NCBI GenBank assembly: GCA_963732655.1
Contig: CAVTAI010000005.1
Span: 1-64,000 of the forward strand
Source of the DNA: CAVTWS01 sp963732655
Lineage (GTDB): Bacteria > Actinomycetota > Acidimicrobiia > Acidimicrobiales > SHLQ01
Reading direction: 5' to 3'
DNA: 64,000 nucleotides
The notes under the pieces were generated by a model. The model had not been told where the DNA came from. It worked only from the letters and a program-made list of their open reading frames with translations, and did not search any database. Numbering within the stretch: the first letter of the stretch is position 1; each line of letters starts with the position of its first letter. Below are positions 35,712 to 44,334 of the stretch, in pieces. Position numbers and translations under genes: made by a program.

Positions 35712-36722
35712 GTGCCGTCACCACGCGACCTCTCGGCGACGAGAACTGAACGATCGAGCCCTGTCCCGCCCATCGAGGCGGTCGGCTTGGTCAAACGGTT
35801 CGGTGACGTGACGGCAGTCGATGGCGTCGATCTGACCGTCGATCAGGGGGAGATCTTTGGTTTCCTCGGGCCCAATGGCGCCGGGAAGTCGACGACGGTC
35901 CGGATGCTCGTCACCTTGCTCCGGCCGACCGCGGGGTCAGCCCGCGTCGCCGGGCACGACGTCGTGACCGAAGCGGGTGCCGTGCGCCGCGCCATCGGCG
36001 TCGCCCTCCAAGACGCCGCCATCGACCCGCTGATGACCGGCCGTGAGCTGGTTCGACTCCAGGCCGTGCTGCACGGGCTGTCCAAACACGTGGTCCGCGA
36101 GCGGGGCGCCGAACTGCTGGAACGGGTTGGGCTCACTGCGGCCGCCGACCGCCGCGTCGGCACGTATTCCGGTGGTATGCGTCGCCGGCTCGATCTGGCT
36201 CTCTCACTGGTGCACGAACCGCAGGTGCTGTTCCTCGACGAGCCCACGACCGGTCTCGACCCCACCAGCCGCGTGGCGTTGTGGGAGGAGGTGCGCCGCC
36301 TCAACACCGAGTCGGGCACCACGGTGATGCTCACCACGCAGTACCTCGAGGAAGCCGATCAGCTGGCGGGACGGATCGCCATCATCGACGGGGGGCGGAT
36401 CGTCCGGGAGGGTCGACCGGCGGAGTTGAAGGCGGCCGTGGGCTCGCCGACGCTGCGTCTGGACGTCGATCACGCCCACCTCGATCAGGCCCGCGTCGCA
36501 TTGTCGGCGTTCGGCCCCACCCGCCCGGCACCCGCCGACCGCCTGGCCATCGGCCTCGACGGTGGGGCGGCCCGGGTCACCGACGTCGTCCGCGCCCTCG
36601 ACGACGCCGGCGTCTCGATCGAACACCTCGAGCTCGATCCACCCAGCCTCGACGATGTCTTCGCCGAAGCGACAGGTCGGCGCCTCGAGGGAGCGGCCCG
36701 CGACCGCGCGCCAGACGCATGA
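35712..36722 (+). CDS. ABC-2 exporter ATP-binding protein (DrrA-like)
   Basis: A 336-residue ATPase. GFLGPNGAGKSTTVRML (Walker A), ALQDAAIDPLMTGRELV (Q-loop), YSGGMRRRLDLALSL (signature), VLFLDEPTTGLDPTSR (Walker B/D-loop) and MLTTQYLEEADQLA (switch region, Q in place of the usual His) are visible. The C-terminal extension (LELDPPSLDDVFAEATGR) is that of DrrA-type drug or lipid exporters. GTG at 35712, 1 bp after the large-subunit stop. It overlaps the following permease start as ATGA. Confidence 0.92.
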   Translation: MPSPRDLSATRTERSSPVPPIEAVGLVKRFGDVTAVDGVDLTVDQGEIFGFLGPNGAGKSTTVRMLVTLLRPTAGSARVAGHDVVTEAGAVRRAIGVALQDAAIDPLMTGRELVRLQAVLHGLSKHVVRERGAELLERVGLTAAADRRVGTYSGGMRRRLDLALSLVHEPQVLFLDEPTTGLDPTSRVALWEEVRRLNTESGTTVMLTTQYLEEADQLAGRIAIIDGGRIVREGRPAELKAAVGSPTLRLDVDHAHLDQARVALSAFGPTRPAPADRLAIGLDGGAARVTDVVRALDDAGVSIEHLELDPPSLDDVFAEATGRRLEGAARDRAPDA

Positions 36723-37507
36723 TGGTCGTGTCCCGCCCCGCGCTCGCCCAGACCGGCGAGCTGTGCCTCCGGTCGATCCGGGCGCTCCGGCGCAACTGGA
36801 CCGACTGGATCGGCGGGCTGGTCTTCCCGTTGATGCTGGCCGCGGTCTACACGGCGCAGTTCCGCCGGGCCACCGAGCTCGACGGGTTCCCCGAGGTCGA
36901 TTCCTTCCTCGACTTCATCCTGCCGGCCAGCATCTTGCAGGCCGTGGCGTTCGGTGCCACCAACGCGGGGGCCGATCTCGCCCTCGACATCGAGACCGGC
37001 TTCTTCGACCGCCTGGTGGTCTCGCCGGTGGCGCGCACGTCGATCGTCATCGGCCGGCTCGCCGGCTCCGTGGTTGAGGCGGTGCTCCGGGCCGGAATCT
37101 TGCTGGCTATCTTCGTCGCCTTCGGCGCCCGACTCCACGGCGGCATCGGGGCGGCAGTCGTCGTCGTGCTCACGGCGGTCGGCCTGACCCTCGCCCTCGG
37201 TGGCGTCGGTGTGGTGCTGGCCGCCAAGACCGGATCGCAGGAGGCGGTCAACAGCACGTTCCCGGTCGTCTTCGTGCTCATGTTCTTGAGCTCCGCGTTC
37301 TTTCCGACCAACCTGATGTCGGGTTGGTACAAGGCCGTCGCAGAAGCGAACCCGGTGACCTTCGTGATCAACCCGACGCGGCGTCTCGTCATCGGGGACT
37401 GGTCCTGGGCCGACGCCGGCCAGGCGGTCGGCACCTCCGCCCTCCTCGGCGTGCTCGGCGTGTCCGGGGCCGTCGTGGCGTTGCGCCGCCGGCTGGCCCG
37501 GCTGTAG
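36719..37507 (+). CDS. ABC-2 transporter permease 1
   Basis: A 262-residue membrane protein with six TM segments, starting with RALRRNWTDWIGGLVFPLMLAAVYTAQF; IETGFFDRLVVSPVARTSIVIGRL is the conserved ABC-2 cytoplasmic loop; the end has VVFVLMFLSSAFFPTNLMSGWYKAVAEANPVTFVI. Belongs to the DrrB family and would pair with the second permease and the ATPase. The natural substrate is unknown. Its place inside the cox cluster suggests export related to that enzyme or a gene that came along with it. Confidence 0.9.
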   Translation: MMVVSRPALAQTGELCLRSIRALRRNWTDWIGGLVFPLMLAAVYTAQFRRATELDGFPEVDSFLDFILPASILQAVAFGATNAGADLALDIETGFFDRLVVSPVARTSIVIGRLAGSVVEAVLRAGILLAIFVAFGARLHGGIGAAVVVVLTAVGLTLALGGVGVVLAAKTGSQEAVNSTFPVVFVLMFLSSAFFPTNLMSGWYKAVAEANPVTFVINPTRRLVIGDWSWADAGQAVGTSALLGVLGVSGAVVALRRRLARL

Positions 37508-37521
37508 GAGAAGGGACGGAC

Positions 37522-38274
37522 ATGGCCCTCACCTGGGAGATCGCCCGCCGCGGCATGATGCGACTCACCCGCCGGCCCTCGCTGCTCATCCCGAGCCTGG
37601 TCATGCCGACCTTCTTCATCCTCGCGTTCGGGAATTCGTTCCGGTCGCTGACCGATGTCGAGGGGTTCGGCACCGACAACGTGTTCAACTGGATGGCGCC
37701 CTACGCCATCCTGCAGGGCGCCGCCATGGGCGGCATGGGCGCACCCGGCATGGTCGCCCAGGATCTCGACAACGGCTTCATGGACCGGATGCTGCTCACC
37801 CCGGGCCGTCGCGTCCCGTTGATCGCCGGACCGATCCTGTATTCGGCGTTGCGCGCCCTCATGCCGACGGTCCTGGTGCTCCTGCTCGCGTACCTCAACG
37901 GTGCCCGGCTCACCGGGCCACTCGGTCTGGTGACCCTGGTGGCGTCGGCGGCTGGGACCGGGGTGATGTTCGCCTTGCTGGGCATGGTGTTCGTGCTGAA
38001 ACTCCGCAGCATGCGGGCGCTCGGCCTCGTCCAGATATCCGTGTTCATCTCGACGTTCCTGTCGATCGGCCAGGTGCCCCTGTCGTTCCTCAGCGGCTGG
38101 ATGCACACCGTCGCCCGGCTCAACCCGATCACCAACATCTTGCGCCTCGGCCGCCAGGGGTTCCTGGGCGATGTGACCTGGCACGACACGTGGCCCGGGC
38201 TGCTCGCCCTGGGCCTGATCATCGCTGCGCTCGCCCTGTTGACCCGTCGCAACCTGCGCCAATTGGCGCCATGA
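37522..38274 (+). CDS. ABC-2 transporter permease 2
   Basis: A 250-residue ABC-2 permease similar in plan to the preceding one: RLTRRPSLLIPSLVMPTFFILAFGNSF, DLDNGFMDRMLLTPGRRVPLIAGPIL, and SVFISTFLSIGQVPLSFLSGWMHTVARLNPITNIL. ATG at 37522 follows GGAGAAGGGA. The two half-permeases would form a heterodimer with the upstream ATPase. Confidence 0.9.
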   Translation: MALTWEIARRGMMRLTRRPSLLIPSLVMPTFFILAFGNSFRSLTDVEGFGTDNVFNWMAPYAILQGAAMGGMGAPGMVAQDLDNGFMDRMLLTPGRRVPLIAGPILYSALRALMPTVLVLLLAYLNGARLTGPLGLVTLVASAAGTGVMFALLGMVFVLKLRSMRALGLVQISVFISTFLSIGQVPLSFLSGWMHTVARLNPITNILRLGRQGFLGDVTWHDTWPGLLALGLIIAALALLTRRNLRQLAP

Positions 38275-38365
38275 CACCTCTCGTCTTCCACACCCATCGA
38301 TCGAACCAACTACAGTCGCCGGTGCTCTCGCCCGAGGAGCCGGCATCAGCCCCAGGAGGATCACC

Positions 38366-38833
38366 GTGCAGGTGAGCATGAAGGTCAACGGGACCAGTCA
38401 GTCCCACGACGTGGAACCTCGCACTCTGCTCGTGCACTACATCCGCGACAGCTGCGGCATGAAGGGCACGAACATAGGGTGCGACAGTTCTTCGTGTGGC
38501 GCCTGCACCGTGCACCTCGACGGTGAAGCGGTGAAGTCGTGCACGGTTTTCGCCGTCCAGGCCGATGGAACCGACATCACCACCATCGAAGGTCTGGCCG
38601 CCGCCGACGGCACGCTGCACCCGATGCAGCAGGCGTTCCACGAGTGCCACGCCCTGCAGTGCGGGTACTGCACCCCCGGCATGGTGATGGCGGCGGTGTC
38701 GTTGCTCGACGAGGTCCCCTCCCCGACCGAGGCGCAGGTGCGTGAAGGGCTCGAAGGCAACCTCTGCCGTTGCACCGGCTACCACAACATCGTCAAAGCC
38801 GTGCTCAGCGCCAGCAAGGGTGGTGCCCGATGA
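38366..38833 (+). CDS. coxS: Molybdenum hydroxylase iron-sulfur small subunit (CoxS-like)
   Basis: A 155-residue 2x[2Fe-2S] protein. The plant-type cluster motif is GCDSSSCGACTVHLDG with a later Cys in VKSCTV; the second cluster motif is CHALQCGYCTPGMVM and GNLCRCTGYHNIV. Transfers electrons from the Mo site to the FAD subunit. GTG at 38366; ATGA overlap with the following medium subunit. It lies 91 bp after permease 2. Confidence 0.95.
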   Translation: MQVSMKVNGTSQSHDVEPRTLLVHYIRDSCGMKGTNIGCDSSSCGACTVHLDGEAVKSCTVFAVQADGTDITTIEGLAAADGTLHPMQQAFHECHALQCGYCTPGMVMAAVSLLDEVPSPTEAQVREGLEGNLCRCTGYHNIVKAVLSASKGGAR

Positions 38834-39651
38834 TCCCCGTTGCGTTCGAGTACGAGCGGGCCGACTCCGCCGAGGCGGCCCTGGCGCTCCTCGGCGAACA
38901 CGGCGACGAGGCCAAGTTGTTGGCCGGCGGGCACTCGCTGATCCCGCTGATGAAGTTCCGTCTGGCGGCCCCTGCCGTCCTCGTCGACATCGGGCGCCTG
39001 TCCGAGCTCTCCTATGTCGTCGACGATGGCGACCAGCTTCGCATCGGCGCGCTGACGCGTCACCGTGACGTCGAGACCAACGCCCTCGTCCGCCAGCACC
39101 TCCCGCTGCTGGCGGAAGCGACCAGCTACGTCGGTGACCCTCAGGTTCGCCATCGGGGCACCATCGGCGGCTCGCTCGCCCACGGAGATCCGGCGGCAGA
39201 TCTCCCGTCGGTGTTGCTCGCGCTCAACGGGTCCGTCGTCGTCCGCAACGCGTCGGGCGAGCGCGAGATCGCGGCCGACGACTTCTTCACCGGCTTCCTG
39301 GAGACCGCCCTCGAGCCCACCGATCTGCTGACCGAGATCCGCCTTCCCAAAGCACCGTCGGGTTCGGCGTTCCAGAAGTTCAACCGGCGCGCCCAGGACT
39401 GGGCCATCGTCGGCTGCTCGGTCGTGGCCAACGGCGACCAGATCGGCATCGGTCTCGTCAACATGGACTCCCGCCCGGTCCGCGCCGCCGCGGCCGAAGC
39501 AGCGCTGCGTGGTGGGGCCTCGGCCGCCGAGGCGGCCGAACTCGCCGCTGAGGGACTCGAGCCGCCGTCGGATCTCAATGCGAGCGTCGAATACCGCCAA
39601 CACCTGGCTCGTGTCCTCGTGCGCCGGGCGCTCGAAGCCGCCGGACGCTGA
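38830..39651 (+). CDS. coxM: Molybdenum hydroxylase FAD-binding medium subunit (CoxM-like)
   Basis: A 273-residue FAD-binding subunit. LLAGGHSLIPLMKFRLAAP is the first FAD motif (AGGxS/H) and VRHRGTIGGSLAHGDPAADLP the second (T-I-G-G-x4-D). The C-terminal domain has RRAQDWAIVGCSV. Completes the L-M-S hydroxylase core with the large subunit 3 kb upstream. ATG overlaps the small-subunit stop. Confidence 0.95.
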   Translation: MIPVAFEYERADSAEAALALLGEHGDEAKLLAGGHSLIPLMKFRLAAPAVLVDIGRLSELSYVVDDGDQLRIGALTRHRDVETNALVRQHLPLLAEATSYVGDPQVRHRGTIGGSLAHGDPAADLPSVLLALNGSVVVRNASGEREIAADDFFTGFLETALEPTDLLTEIRLPKAPSGSAFQKFNRRAQDWAIVGCSVVANGDQIGIGLVNMDSRPVRAAAAEAALRGGASAAEAAELAAEGLEPPSDLNASVEYRQHLARVLVRRALEAAGR

Positions 39652-39716
39652 TCGCCGGCTGAGCTCCCCCGCCCGTAACGCGGCTGCGGGGGAGTCAACC
39701 GGTACTCTCGACAGCG

Positions 39717-40646
39717 ATGTCGCCCACCGATCCCCGCGCCATAAGCAGCGTCGACGAAGTCATCGCCGGCCTGCGCGCCCACGACTACCTGGCCGATGTG
39801 GGCCTCGCCACCGCCGTGTTCCTGGCGCTGCGTCTCGAGCGGCCGCTGCTCCTCGAGGGCGAAGCGGGCGTCGGCAAGACGGAGCTGGCCAAGGTGCTCT
39901 CGGCGTGGACCGGTGGCGAGCTGATCCGGCTCCAGTGCTACGAGGGGCTCGATGCCGGCCAGGCCGTGTACGAGTGGGACTACAGCCGCCAGCTGCTCCA
40001 TCTCCGCACCGCCGAAGCCACCGGCCGGGCCTTGGGGGCCGAGGCCGAGGTGCTGGAGAACGAGTTGTACTCGGAACGGTTCCTCGTGAAGCGTCCCCTC
40101 CTCGCCGCGGTGACATCAGGCGACGGGCCGGCGCCCGTGCTGCTGATCGACGAGGTCGACCGCGCCGACGACGAGTTCGAAGCGTTCCTGCTCGAGATCC
40201 TCTCCGACTACGCGGTCACGGTGCCCGAGCTCGGGACCTTCCGCGCTGAGCGTCCACCGGTCGTCGTGATCACCTCGAACCGCACGCGCGATGTCCACGA
40301 TGCGTTGAAACGCCGCTGCCTCTACCACTGGGTCGAGCACCCCGGGTTCGAGCGTGAGGTCGCCATCGTGCGACTCCGGGCGCCGGGAGTCGACGAACGG
40401 CTGGCCGCCCAGGTCGCCGCCGCCACCGAACACCTCCGCCAGATCGGGCTCTACAAACCACCGGGCATTGCCGAGACCATCGACTGGGCCCGCTCCCTGC
40501 AACTCATCGGCGTCACCGACCTGACCACCGATGCCGTGACCCACACTTTGGGCAGCCTGCTCAAGTATCGCGAGGATCACGAGCGCGTCGGCGGTCGAGG
40601 CGTGGAGTCCATGGTCGAGTCGGTCCTGGCCCGGCTCGCCGTCTGA
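39717..40646 (+). CDS. coxD: CoxD-like MoxR AAA+ ATPase
   Basis: A 309-residue AAA+ protein of the MoxR class. LLLEGEAGVGKTELAK (Walker A), VLLIDEVDRADDEFEAFLLEIL (Walker B), ITSNRTRDVHDALKRRCLYHW (sensor 1 and arginine finger region). In Oligotropha carboxidovorans CoxD helps assemble the Mo-Cu site together with CoxE, as known from the family. Starts 66 bp after coxM and is followed by the VWA partner. Confidence 0.93.
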   Translation: MSPTDPRAISSVDEVIAGLRAHDYLADVGLATAVFLALRLERPLLLEGEAGVGKTELAKVLSAWTGGELIRLQCYEGLDAGQAVYEWDYSRQLLHLRTAEATGRALGAEAEVLENELYSERFLVKRPLLAAVTSGDGPAPVLLIDEVDRADDEFEAFLLEILSDYAVTVPELGTFRAERPPVVVITSNRTRDVHDALKRRCLYHWVEHPGFEREVAIVRLRAPGVDERLAAQVAAATEHLRQIGLYKPPGIAETIDWARSLQLIGVTDLTTDAVTHTLGSLLKYREDHERVGGRGVESMVESVLARLAV

Positions 40647-40652
40647 GCTCTC

Positions 40653-41822
40653 ATGGCGCCGGGGCCCGTCCAGTACGCGCTCGGCTTCGTGGTGATGTTG
40701 CGTCAGGCGGGTTTCCGCATCGGCTTGGAGCGCACCCGCCGCTTCCTCGACGCGCTCGCCCTCGTCGGTTTCGAGGACTCCGACGGCGTGTACTGGGTGG
40801 GGCACGCCACCCTCGTCAGTCGCCCCGAGCAACGCCCCGTCTACGACGCGGTCTTCGCGGACTGGTGGCTCGGCCGGCGCTCGCCCGAGGTCGACACGAT
40901 CGCCGAGACCCTGACCATGACCCTGGCCATGGACGATCCCGACGCCCCGCCACCGGCGCCCGACGACGGCGACGAACCGCAGGCGGACGACGACATCCTC
41001 ATGGTCCGTTTCAGCCCCACCGAGGTGCTGCGTCACAAGGACTTCGCCGCTTACTCCATGGCCGAACTGGCCGAGAGCCGGGCCCTCATGTCGCGTATCA
41101 AGCTGGTCGGCGCCCCCCGCCGATCCCGGCGCATGCGACCCTCCGGCGGGCGCGGCACCCGTCCGGATCTGCGCCGTACGGTGCGTGATGCGATCCGGTC
41201 GGGCGGCGAGCCGGTGCGCCGGCGCTTCGTCGAACCGGGCACCCGTCACCGCCGGCTCGTCCTGCTGCTCGATGTCTCAGGTTCGATGGAGCCCTACGCC
41301 CGGGCCCTGCTGCGGTTCGTCCACGCCGCGGTCGTTGGGCGGGCCAAGGTCGAGGTGTTCACCATGGGCACCCGGCTCCACCGCATCACTCGCGAGCTGT
41401 CGACCCGAGATCCCGATTCGGCTCTCGCCGCGGCCGGTCGCACCGTCGACGACTGGTCGGGAGGCACCCGTCTGGGGGACGTGATCGGCGCGTTCAACGA
41501 TCGCTGGGGCGTGCGGGGAATGGCTCGCGGGGCGATCGTTGTCATCCTGAGCGACGGCTGGGACCGAGGCGATGCCGCCATCATGTCCGAGCAGATGGCG
41601 AGGCTGCATCGTGTCGCCCATCGGGTCGTGTGGGTGAACCCGCTGAAGGCGTCGCCCGGCTATCAACCGTTGGCGGCCGGGATGGCGGCCGCGTTGCCCC
41701 ACGTCGATCGATTCATCGAGGGCCACTGCATCGAATCCCTCGAAGAGCTGGCCCGGGTCATCGACGATGCGGACACCGCGAGGTTGGTCATCGCCGAACC
41801 CGCCCCGGCCCGGGCATCCTGA
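40653..41822 (+). CDS. coxE: CoxE-like VWA domain protein
   Basis: A 389-residue protein with a C-terminal von Willebrand A domain: LVLLLDVSGSMEPYARALLRF (MIDAS DxSxS) and IVVILSDGWDRGDAA (the later metal Asp). The N-terminal helical region (YALGFVVMLRQAGFRIGLERT) is typical of CoxE partners of MoxR ATPases. With CoxD it acts in maturation of the active site. ATG at 40653, 6 bp after coxD. Confidence 0.92.
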   Translation: MAPGPVQYALGFVVMLRQAGFRIGLERTRRFLDALALVGFEDSDGVYWVGHATLVSRPEQRPVYDAVFADWWLGRRSPEVDTIAETLTMTLAMDDPDAPPPAPDDGDEPQADDDILMVRFSPTEVLRHKDFAAYSMAELAESRALMSRIKLVGAPRRSRRMRPSGGRGTRPDLRRTVRDAIRSGGEPVRRRFVEPGTRHRRLVLLLDVSGSMEPYARALLRFVHAAVVGRAKVEVFTMGTRLHRITRELSTRDPDSALAAAGRTVDDWSGGTRLGDVIGAFNDRWGVRGMARGAIVVILSDGWDRGDAAIMSEQMARLHRVAHRVVWVNPLKASPGYQPLAAGMAAALPHVDRFIEGHCIESLEELARVIDDADTARLVIAEPAPARAS

Positions 41823-41877
41823 TAGCGAGCGTGACGGTGGACGGCACTCTCGGGCGACGTGGTAGAAGAGGTGACAC

Positions 41878-42192
41878 ATGCGAGAGCTCGTGAAGGACGT
41901 GGACCGCTGGCTGCGGCAGGGTCACCGCATCGCCGTGGCGCGGGTGGTCGACGTCGAGGGTTCGGGGCCCCGCCAACCGGGCGCGGCCATGGCCGTCAAC
42001 GACGCCGGCGACGTGGTGGGATCGGTGAGCGGCGGTTGCGTCGAAGGGGCCGTGGTCACCGAGGCCCTCGCGGTGATCGAGACGGGCGACCGTCGCCTGG
42101 TCACCTTCGGCTACAGCGACGACGAAGCGTTCGCGGTCGGACTCACCTGTGGCGGCACGATCCACCTCTTCATCGAGCCGCTGGATTGGTAG
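41878..42192 (+). CDS. XdhC/CoxI N-terminal-domain protein
   Basis: A 104-residue protein equal to the first domain of XdhC. ARVVDVEGSGPRQPGAAMAVNDAG and VVGSVSGGCVEGAVV are the XdhC_CoxI signature, with LTCGGTIHLFIEP near the end. XdhC handles molybdenum cofactor (sulfurated Moco in the xanthine dehydrogenase system) for insertion into hydroxylases. Here the two XdhC domains are separate genes; the partner starts 4 bp later. Confidence 0.88.
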   Translation: MRELVKDVDRWLRQGHRIAVARVVDVEGSGPRQPGAAMAVNDAGDVVGSVSGGCVEGAVVTEALAVIETGDRRLVTFGYSDDEAFAVGLTCGGTIHLFIEPLDW

Positions 42193-42196
42193 CGCC

Positions 42197-43006
42197 ATGA
42201 GCGACCCCGCTCCGGGCACCCCGATCTATCACGCCCTCCGCGCGGCCCTCGCCGAGGACCGGGCGGTCGCCCTCGCCACGGTGATCGAGGGACCGGGCAC
42301 CGGCGGAAAGCTGCTGGTCGAGCTCGATGGCTCCAGCCGCGGGGGCCTCGGCCACCCCGATCTCGACCGGGTCGTCGCCCGCGACGCCGCCGGCGAGCTG
42401 GCCGCCGGGCGGAGCGGCGTGCGGCATTACGGCGAGCACGGCGAGGCTCGCGAGGAGACGGTCGCCGTCTTCATAGAGTCCTTCGCCACCCAGCCCCGCC
42501 TGGTCATCTTCGGCGCCGTCGATTTCACCGCTGCGTTGGCCCGGGTCGGCAAGATCCTCGGCTACCACGTCATCGTCGGCGATGCCCGGCCCGTCTTCGC
42601 CACCACGCAGCGGTTCCCGATGGCCGATCGCGTGTGGGTGGAGTGGCCGAACCGGATCCTCGACGAGATCGGACCCACGCTCGGCCCTCGGGACGCCGTG
42701 TGCATCCTCACCCATGACGCCAAGTTCGATGTCCCCGCGGTGATCGGATCCTTGGCGACTGCTGTCGGCTACATCGGCGTCATGGGGTCACGCCGCACCC
42801 ACGACGATCGCACGGTCCGGCTGCGAGTTGCCGGGGTCGACGACGCCGGACTGGACCGGCTCATGTCGCCCATCGGGCTCGACATCGGCGCCCGCACCCC
42901 CGAGGAGACAGCCATCTCGATCATGGCCGAGATCATCGCCCTGCGCACCGGCCGGTTGGCACCGTCACTGCGGGATACGTCGGGGCCGATTCACCGGCCG
43001 AGCTGA
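42197..43006 (+). CDS. XdhC Rossmann-domain protein
   Basis: A 269-residue protein with the C-terminal XdhC domain: RLVIFGAVDFTAALARVGKILGYHVIVGDARP (Rossmann start), AVCILTHDAKFDVPAV, YIGVMGSRRTHDDR and PIGLDIGARTPEETAISIMAEII. The remainder of a weak N-terminal XdhC-like part precedes it (YHALRAALAEDRAVALATVIEG). Works with the preceding gene in Moco maturation. Its stop overlaps the convergent WYL regulator by 16 bp. Confidence 0.88.
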   Translation: MSDPAPGTPIYHALRAALAEDRAVALATVIEGPGTGGKLLVELDGSSRGGLGHPDLDRVVARDAAGELAAGRSGVRHYGEHGEAREETVAVFIESFATQPRLVIFGAVDFTAALARVGKILGYHVIVGDARPVFATTQRFPMADRVWVEWPNRILDEIGPTLGPRDAVCILTHDAKFDVPAVIGSLATAVGYIGVMGSRRTHDDRTVRLRVAGVDDAGLDRLMSPIGLDIGARTPEETAISIMAEIIALRTGRLAPSLRDTSGPIHRPS

Positions 43007-43719
43007 GCCGTCGTCGTCGCTCGCCCGTCGTCCCGGAACGCCTGCCAGAACGAGGCCAGCTCGAAGTCGGACGGGGCCGCGATCTGGGTCCGGGTGATCC
43101 GGGTGCCGAGCAGGTCGGTCAGGTCCACGACGGTCACCACCCCGGGTTCATCCACGCCGGCTTCCACCTGCCCGACCAGGATCCATTGGCCCGCCTTGTG
43201 AACGATGCCCAGCGGCGCGGTCCGCACGATGTCGGTCCGGCTCGCGAGCGTGAGCTCGACGACGACCTGACGTTCGATGGCCGACGCCAGCCGACGCAAC
43301 TCGCCGTGTGGGATGTGATGCCCATCCCACGGGTCGGGGTCGTGGAGGAACCACCGATCGAGGGAGTCGGGACGGCCGCGCACCTCGGTGGACAATGACT
43401 CGACCGACTTCCGACGGGCCGATCGGGCGGGCGCCGAGAGCCCGAGGCGGTGGGCGAGCCGGGGCTGGCCGGCGAGGAACCAGGCACTGGCCTCCTCGAC
43501 GGTGAGGCCGGTCAGGTCGGTACGGAATCCGCCCAACAGCTCGATCCCGCCGCCACCGCCTCGAACGCTGCGAACCGGGACACCGGCCATGCTCAATGCC
43601 TCCACATCACGAAGGATCGTGCGCACCGAGACCTCGAGCTCCTCGGCCAGCTGGCCAGAGCGGACCCGCCCGCGGCGCTGCAGGATCAGGAGCATGTCGA
43701 GGAGTCGGGCCGCTCGCAT
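42991..43719 (-). CDS. WYL-domain transcriptional regulator (HTH_11)
   Basis: A 242-residue regulator. The N-terminal winged helix is RLLDMLLILQRRGRVRSGQLAEELEVSVRTILRDVEALSMAGVPV, and the C-terminal WYL-like sensor contains ELTLASRTDIVRTAPLGIVHKAGQWILVG. ATG at 43719 was preferred over longer in-frame upstream extensions, which would cross the operator. WYL regulators respond to small ligands or nucleic acids. A perfect 8-bp inverted repeat lies in its upstream region between the divergent starts. Confidence 0.88.
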   Translation of the reverse strand: MRAARLLDMLLILQRRGRVRSGQLAEELEVSVRTILRDVEALSMAGVPVRSVRGGGGGIELLGGFRTDLTGLTVEEASAWFLAGQPRLAHRLGLSAPARSARRKSVESLSTEVRGRPDSLDRWFLHDPDPWDGHHIPHGELRRLASAIERQVVVELTLASRTDIVRTAPLGIVHKAGQWILVGQVEAGVDEPGVVTVVDLTDLLGTRITRTQIAAPSDFELASFWQAFRDDGRATTTAQLGR

Positions 43720-43732
43720 GGCGAAAAGGTAG

Positions 43733-43759
43733 CGAACATGACAGAAGACGGCATGTTCG
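43733..43759. promoter_or_regulatory. Candidate operator for the WYL regulator (inverted repeat)
   Basis: Perfect 8-bp arms CGAACATG (43733-43740) and CATGTTCG (43752-43759) separated by 11 bp. It lies 14 bp upstream of the WYL regulator ATG and 19 bp upstream of the divergent small gene, so a bound repressor could control both. Position and symmetry are seen; binding is inference. Confidence 0.6.
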
Positions 43760-43777
43760 GTCGTGCAGGATGCGGCC

Positions 43778-44191
43778 ATGGACGACATCGAAGGCTCCGG
43801 CACCCCTGAAGATCCTTGGCAGCTCACCACGCCGCCGGGTAAGAGCGAGTACACCGCCTGGCGGGACCCATCGGCGGAACCACCCGCGCTCGTGGTTCAG
43901 GTCGGGACAACCCAGCTCCGCTATCACTTGCGCTGCATCGAGGATCTGCACACCAAACTCGTGGCGCACGGGGACTGGATGCCGTTGGGCAACGCCGACG
44001 AGCAGAAGGAGGCCAAGCCGGGCACGGTCGAGGCGTGGGCACGCGCCGAGGACAACCCGGTCAGCGGGTGGTACGGCCTGCGCAAGGGATATCGCGGCCG
44101 GTTTGGCAACTACGTGCCGCCCGTGCTCGAGGCGCTCGGGCTCGCCGAGGTCGAGCACAACCCCCGCGACAACGCGATGCGCGCTCGGTGA
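43778..44191 (+). CDS. Conserved actinobacterial small protein of unknown function
   Basis: A 137-residue soluble protein. Regions such as EDPWQLTTPPGKSEYTAWRDP, QLRYHLRCIEDL, HGDWMPLGNADEQK and GWYGLRKGYRGRFGNYVPPVLEALGLAEVEHNPR look highly conserved and Trp/Tyr-rich, and I recognise the pattern from other actinobacteria without a known function. Divergent from the WYL regulator and probably under its control. Its last codons and stop lie inside the first unit of a 29-bp tandem array. Confidence 0.75.
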   Translation: MDDIEGSGTPEDPWQLTTPPGKSEYTAWRDPSAEPPALVVQVGTTQLRYHLRCIEDLHTKLVAHGDWMPLGNADEQKEAKPGTVEAWARAEDNPVSGWYGLRKGYRGRFGNYVPPVLEALGLAEVEHNPRDNAMRAR

Positions 44192-44325
44192 GTGCGCTGG
44201 GCATGGGGTGCGCTCGGTGAGTGCGCTGGGCATGGGGTGCGCTCGGTGAGTGCGCTGGGCATGGGGTGCGCTCGGTGAGTGCGCTGGGCATGGGGTGCGC
44301 TCGGTGAGTGCGCTGGGTATGGGGT
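44183..44325. repeat. 29-bp minisatellite, four full copies plus a fifth
   Basis: Identical 29-bp units begin at 44183, 44212, 44241 and 44270, with a shorter, slightly changed fifth from 44299. The unit begins gctcggtgagtgcgctgggc and contains catgggg. The first copy contains the final codon and stop of the upstream gene. The array fills most of the 143-bp gap to the DinB gene. Confidence 0.97.
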
Positions 44326-44334
44326 CGCTGTGGC

